Of a stretch of 6,530 nt of DNA, positions 4,086-6,530 are shown piece after piece (position 1 is the stretch's first letter; every line of letters starts with the position of its first letter). The notes below the pieces were generated by a model. That model ran no database searches and was not told the origin of the DNA. It saw only the letters and a program-made list of their open reading frames with translations. The stretch lies in the NCBI GenBank assembly GCA_902465115.1, contig CABQMC010000085.1, forward strand, positions 1 through 6,530, given 5' to 3'. Origin of the DNA: an uncultured Collinsella sp. Lineage in GTDB: Bacteria; Actinomycetota; Coriobacteriia; Coriobacteriales; Coriobacteriaceae. The position numbers were made by a program, and so were the translations under genes.

Positions 4086-5484
4086 AAAGTTCTCCCTGTT
4101 CGAGGTCATCCTCTCGGTTATCTGCGTTGTCTTTACCATCGAGGCGGCTGCTCCGGCGTCTGCCATGGGTAACGTGCAGTTCTTCTGGTGGATCTTCCTC
4201 ATCATTACGTTTTTGCTTCCCTATGGCCTGGTGGTGGCCGAGCTCGGTACGGCGTTCGATTCCGAGGGCGGCCTGTACGATTGGGTTCGCCTGGGCTTGG
4301 GCGACCGTTGGGGCGCCCGTTGCTCCTGGTGCTACTGGGTCAATTTTCCACTGTGGGTGGCAAGTATCGCTTGCATGTTTCCCAGTGTCATCAATGCGGT
4401 ATGGGGCATCGAGTTTTCGCTCGGGGTTCGAATTGCCATCGAGCTTGCCTTTGTGTGGGGCGTCACGGTCATGGCGATGCACCCGGTGGCCGAGGCCGAT
4501 TGGGTCATGGACGGCGGTGCCGTCATCAAGGTGCTCATTACCGCCGTGGTGGGAATCGTCGGCATCTGGTTTGCCTGCAATAACGGCTTTGCCAACGATA
4601 TGTCGTTTAAGACCTTCATTCCAGATTTGGGCGACACCAATTCGTTGACGTACCTATCGATCATCCTGTTCAACTTTATGGGCTTCGAAGTGGTCGCGAC
4701 CTTTGCCAGTACGATGAAAAACCCATCGCGCGATATCCCCAAGGCGGTTATCGCTGGTGGCGTTGCCATTGCGGCAATCTACATTATCTGCGGCATCGGC
4801 ATTGGAGCCGCGGTTCCCACCGAGCAGCTTTCGCTCGATTCGGGCATTGTGGACGCGGTCGCCGCCATGTTGGGGCGCAGCCATCCGCTGACGATGGTCG
4901 TGGGCGTGGCCTTTTTGGTGACGCTGTTCGCCAACATGATCTGCTGGAGCTTTGGCGTTAACATCGTGGCGAGCTATGCCGCGCGTCATGGCAATATGCC
5001 GCGTCCCTTTGCGCTGGTGTCCAAGAAGACCGGCATGCCCAATGGCTCGGCAATCATTAACGGTTGTTTTGCCAGCCTGGTACTACTGCTTCAGATTCCG
5101 CTGGGCGAGGGCTCCGACGTCTTTTGGGTTTTCTTCTCGATGAACGTCGTCTTTTTGCTTATGAGCTATATCCCGATGTTCCCAGCGTTTTGGCGCCTGC
5201 GCAAATATGACGATCGCCCGCGCGTGTTCCGCGCGCCCTTCGAGGGCAAGGTGCTTGCGGTGGCACTTGCGGTGCCGGTGGTAGAACTCGTGCTTTCGAT
5301 TGTTGCGACAATCGTGCCGCTTAACAGCTCGCCCGCCGAGATGTCAAAGTTGCCGATCCTCATGGGTGTGGTGATCGGCGTGTTGCTGGGCGAGGTTTCG
5401 CGCCTCATATCGCGCCGCGGCCGCAGTGTCGATAATCCCGGCGTTGGCGCAAGGGGGACAGGTCGCTTTGCACCAAAACAGTAG
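4075..5484 (+). CDS. Second APC-family amino acid/polyamine antiporter, paralogue of the first
   Basis: This 469-residue, about 12-TM protein aligns with the upstream antiporter over nearly its whole length. Shared blocks include IEAAAPASAMGN in TM1 (22-33, with Glu23), QFFWWIFLIITFLLPYG, EGGLYDWVRLGLGDRWGAR, GFANDMS, LFNFMGFE (198-205), P-S-R-D-I-P-K-A, FANMICWSFGVN and YIPMFPAFWRLRKYDD. The TM1 acidic residue and TM6 motif are conserved, so a related amine or amino-acid exchange is likely; the exact substrate is not visible. It lies behind tandem terminators and a separate leader, so it is probably regulated apart from aguA. Codon use is less biased than in the first copy, suggesting lower expression or different history. 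Its last codons (residues 460-469) fall in a GGGGGACAGG repeat-like stretch and a 12-bp inverted-repeat arm, so the natural C-terminus may have been altered. Confidence 0.88.
   Translation: MVGKKFSLFEVILSVICVVFTIEAAAPASAMGNVQFFWWIFLIITFLLPYGLVVAELGTAFDSEGGLYDWVRLGLGDRWGARCSWCYWVNFPLWVASIACMFPSVINAVWGIEFSLGVRIAIELAFVWGVTVMAMHPVAEADWVMDGGAVIKVLITAVVGIVGIWFACNNGFANDMSFKTFIPDLGDTNSLTYLSIILFNFMGFEVVATFASTMKNPSRDIPKAVIAGGVAIAAIYIICGIGIGAAVPTEQLSLDSGIVDAVAAMLGRSHPLTMVVGVAFLVTLFANMICWSFGVNIVASYAARHGNMPRPFALVSKKTGMPNGSAIINGCFASLVLLLQIPLGEGSDVFWVFFSMNVVFLLMSYIPMFPAFWRLRKYDDRPRVFRAPFEGKVLAVALAVPVVELVLSIVATIVPLNSSPAEMSKLPILMGVVIGVLLGEVSRLISRRGRSVDNPGVGARGTGRFAPKQ
5454..5470 (+). repeat. Direct repeat copy 1 (GGGGACAGG type)
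   Basis: GGGGACAGGTCGCTTTG matches copy 2 at 5808-5824 at 14 of 17 positions in the same orientation. It encodes residues in the C-terminal tail of the second transporter. From general familiarity, such GGGGACAGG units are common dispersed palindrome parts in Coriobacteriia genomes; the window itself shows only two copies. Confidence 0.55.
5467..5478. repeat. Left arm of a 12-bp inverted repeat
   Basis: TTTGCACCAAAA is the exact reverse complement of TTTTGGTGCAAA at 5741-5752. It covers four of the last codons of the second transporter and overlaps direct repeat copy 1. Confidence 0.6.
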
Positions 5485-5519
5485 CACCGCGAGTTGTGCG
5501 GCGCTTGCTGCACCTTGGA

Positions 5520-5711
5520 TTACTGTTCGCAATGCTCGGGGTCAGAGGCAAGCTTAGGCGCAAAGTAGGGGACGTGGCCCAGGTAGGGACGACTGTCCGA
5601 ACGTGCCTTAGCGGCACAGGGGACATCGTCGTAGGTAAGCGAGTCGCTCAGGCGGACGATGATCCTGGCGGCGGGAGCGACGATTTTTTTGAGTGGCTCA
5701 ATCGGTGCCAT
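5520..5711 (-). CDS. Small hypothetical protein, 63 residues
   Basis: The - strand ORF starts with ATG at 5711-5709 and has two overlapping-register GGAG boxes upstream (5725-5722 and 5720-5717); the nearer is 5 nt from the start, an excellent RBS. The product begins MAPIEPLKKIVAPAARIIVR, has a basic N-terminal half, a TYDDVPC segment (26-32) and a YLGHVPYFAPKL segment (43-54); I recognise no domain, signal peptide or membrane helix. It is the only plausible ORF between the two arms of the 12-bp inverted repeat and runs opposite to the transporter. No clear promoter is visible. It may be a genuine small gene or part of a repetitive cassette. Confidence 0.4.
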   Translation of the reverse strand: MAPIEPLKKIVAPAARIIVRLSDSLTYDDVPCAAKARSDSRPYLGHVPYFAPKLASDPEHCEQ

Positions 5712-5740
5712 GACATCTCCTCTCCTGCATGCGCCCCGTA

Positions 5741-5752
5741 TTTTGGTGCAAA
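5741..5752. repeat. Right arm of a 12-bp inverted repeat
   Basis: TTTTGGTGCAAA is the exact reverse complement of 5467-5478. The two arms bound 5467-5752, about 286 bp. Just outside is a minor GCTAG (5756-5760) / CTAGC (5769-5773) palindrome. Confidence 0.6.
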
Positions 5753-5791
5753 TGTGCTAGCCGCAAGTCTAGCATCCCGCTGCATAGCGCT

Positions 5792-5836
5792 CCAGAACCA
5801 CCACAGAGGGGACAGGCACCTTTGTGGTGGTTCTGG
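5792..5836. repeat. REP-like 18-bp palindrome containing direct repeat copy 2
   Basis: Bases 5792-5809 pair with 5819-5836 at all 18 positions, counting one G-T wobble, around the 9-nt loop GGACAGGCA. The arms start CCAGAACCACCACAG and end GTGGTGGTTCTGG. GGGGACAGGCACCTTTG (5808-5824) inside it is the second copy of the repeat at 5454-5470. It begins 14 bases beyond the acetyltransferase stop codon. No T-run follows on the - strand, so it resembles a REP-type dispersed palindrome more than a terminator, though it could stabilise the mRNA 3' end. Confidence 0.75.
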
Positions 5837-5850
5837 TCCTTATTGGCGGG

Positions 5851-6501
5851 CTAATCCTGCGTGTTGCCGCCGTACATGTAGACGATAAAGCCGTCGCCGG
5901 TGTCTTGGCTGTGGTCCTCGAGGATGCGCTTCATGTTGAGGTGCTCGTAAAACTGCCAGTCGGAGTTGCAGTCGCTCATCAGGAAGAATTTGGTGCAGCC
6001 TGCCTTAACGAGCTCGGCGCGCGCAAGGTCGATGAGCTCGCGGCCAAGTCCCTTGCCCTGCCACTCGGGCACGATGATGATCAGGTTGAGCTGACCCTGG
6101 GCGTACTCGTTGCCCGTGGCGGCAAAGCGGTCGGCCGTGGCCTTTTCGCGGCTATCGCCAAAGAGTGAACCCTCGAGCTTGGCGTCGGCGGTTTTTGACA
6201 TTTCGGTTGCCTGGGCGAATAGCTCGTCGTAGCAAGGCTTCCACGTCGGGTTTTTGCGTGGTTTGCCGTCTTCGAAGATGCCGATGCAGCAAGCAGCGAT
6301 GATGCGGCCTTCAGCTTCGGCAACGAGCGCGATAGGGGAGCGCTGCAGCTGCATGGCAATGTTGAAACGCGCACAGAAATCGGCGGCTTCGACGTCGCCG
6401 CGGTTGCGCAGCGTGTTGCACCACAGCTGGTTGTAGATGGCGGCGATACCATCCAGGTCATCGAGCGTGGCGGCGCGCAGAGTTACGTTGTCAAGGCCCA
6501 T
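5851..6501 (-). CDS. GNAT-family N-acetyltransferase
   Basis: This 216-residue soluble protein of the GCN5-related acetyltransferase superfamily is expected to move an acetyl group from acetyl-CoA to an amine. The N-terminal TLRAATLDDLDGIAAIYNQL (7-26) is the typical first strand and helix. Motif A, LNLIIIVPEWQGKGLGRELI (138-157), carries the Q-x-x-G-x-G pyrophosphate loop (148-153). Motif B, SDCNSDWQFYEHLNMKR (176-192), has the W-x-x-F-Y acetyl-CoA-side signature. A long middle section (about 79-135) with EDGKPRKNPTWKP and a charged stretch is less typical and may shape the acceptor site. The ATG at 6501-6499 is preferred because AAGGAG lies 5 nt upstream; an in-frame TTG 15 nt earlier lies before that box. 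Substrate unknown; convergent orientation gives no evidence for a polyamine role. Confidence 0.88.
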   Translation of the reverse strand: MGLDNVTLRAATLDDLDGIAAIYNQLWCNTLRNRGDVEAADFCARFNIAMQLQRSPIALVAEAEGRIIAACCIGIFEDGKPRKNPTWKPCYDELFAQATEMSKTADAKLEGSLFGDSREKATADRFAATGNEYAQGQLNLIIIVPEWQGKGLGRELIDLARAELVKAGCTKFFLMSDCNSDWQFYEHLNMKRILEDHSQDTGDGFIVYMYGGNTQD

Positions 6502-6530
6502 GGAGGCTCCTTCCAAGTTGGGTCAGGCCA

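Noticed and set aside
6502..6516. Upstream TTG start for the GNAT acetyltransferase
   Set aside because: The AAGGAG box lies between this TTG and the ATG, so it can only serve the ATG at 6501.

Overview
This is GC-rich, codon-biased bacterial DNA. I infer an anaerobic gut actinobacterium of the Coriobacteriia, most likely Collinsella or a close relative. The inference rests on protein style, strong preference for C/G-ending codons in the first three genes, and dispersed GGGGACAGG-type palindromes in the last kilobase. No 16S rRNA or other marker is present, so the taxonomy is not proven.

The left 3.6 kb is an agmatine deiminase (AgDI) catabolic cluster on the + strand. It holds the 3' part of putrescine carbamoyltransferase (1-439), a 12-TM APC-family antiporter (571-2001) and agmatine deiminase aguA (2370-3575). 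Together these import agmatine, deiminate it to N-carbamoylputrescine, split that with phosphate into putrescine and carbamoyl phosphate, and export putrescine. The carbamate kinase that would make ATP from carbamoyl phosphate is not in the window. aguA is preceded by a 368-nt non-coding leader full of hairpins, including a mutually exclusive pairing and a ribosome-binding site (RBS) displayed in a hairpin loop. It is followed by a long imperfect hairpin and two tandem intrinsic terminators (3679-3770).

The middle (3771-5484) is a separate transcription unit for a second antiporter paralogous to the first. Its 304-nt leader contains a 24-bp inverted repeat (3772-3854), a possible promoter on that repeat's right arm, a possible 60-codon upstream ORF overlapping the transporter start, and a roughly 30-bp hairpin followed by five T residues just before the RBS. 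The last looks like a transcriptional attenuator. The leader is the least explained and most interesting part of the window.

The right end (5485-6530) holds repeat-rich DNA and a GNAT acetyltransferase on the - strand (5851-6501). The last codons of the second transporter are made of a repeat-like sequence that recurs at 5808-5824. A 12-bp inverted repeat (5467-5478 and 5741-5752) encloses a small - strand ORF with a good RBS. An 18-bp palindrome lies just downstream of the acetyltransferase gene.
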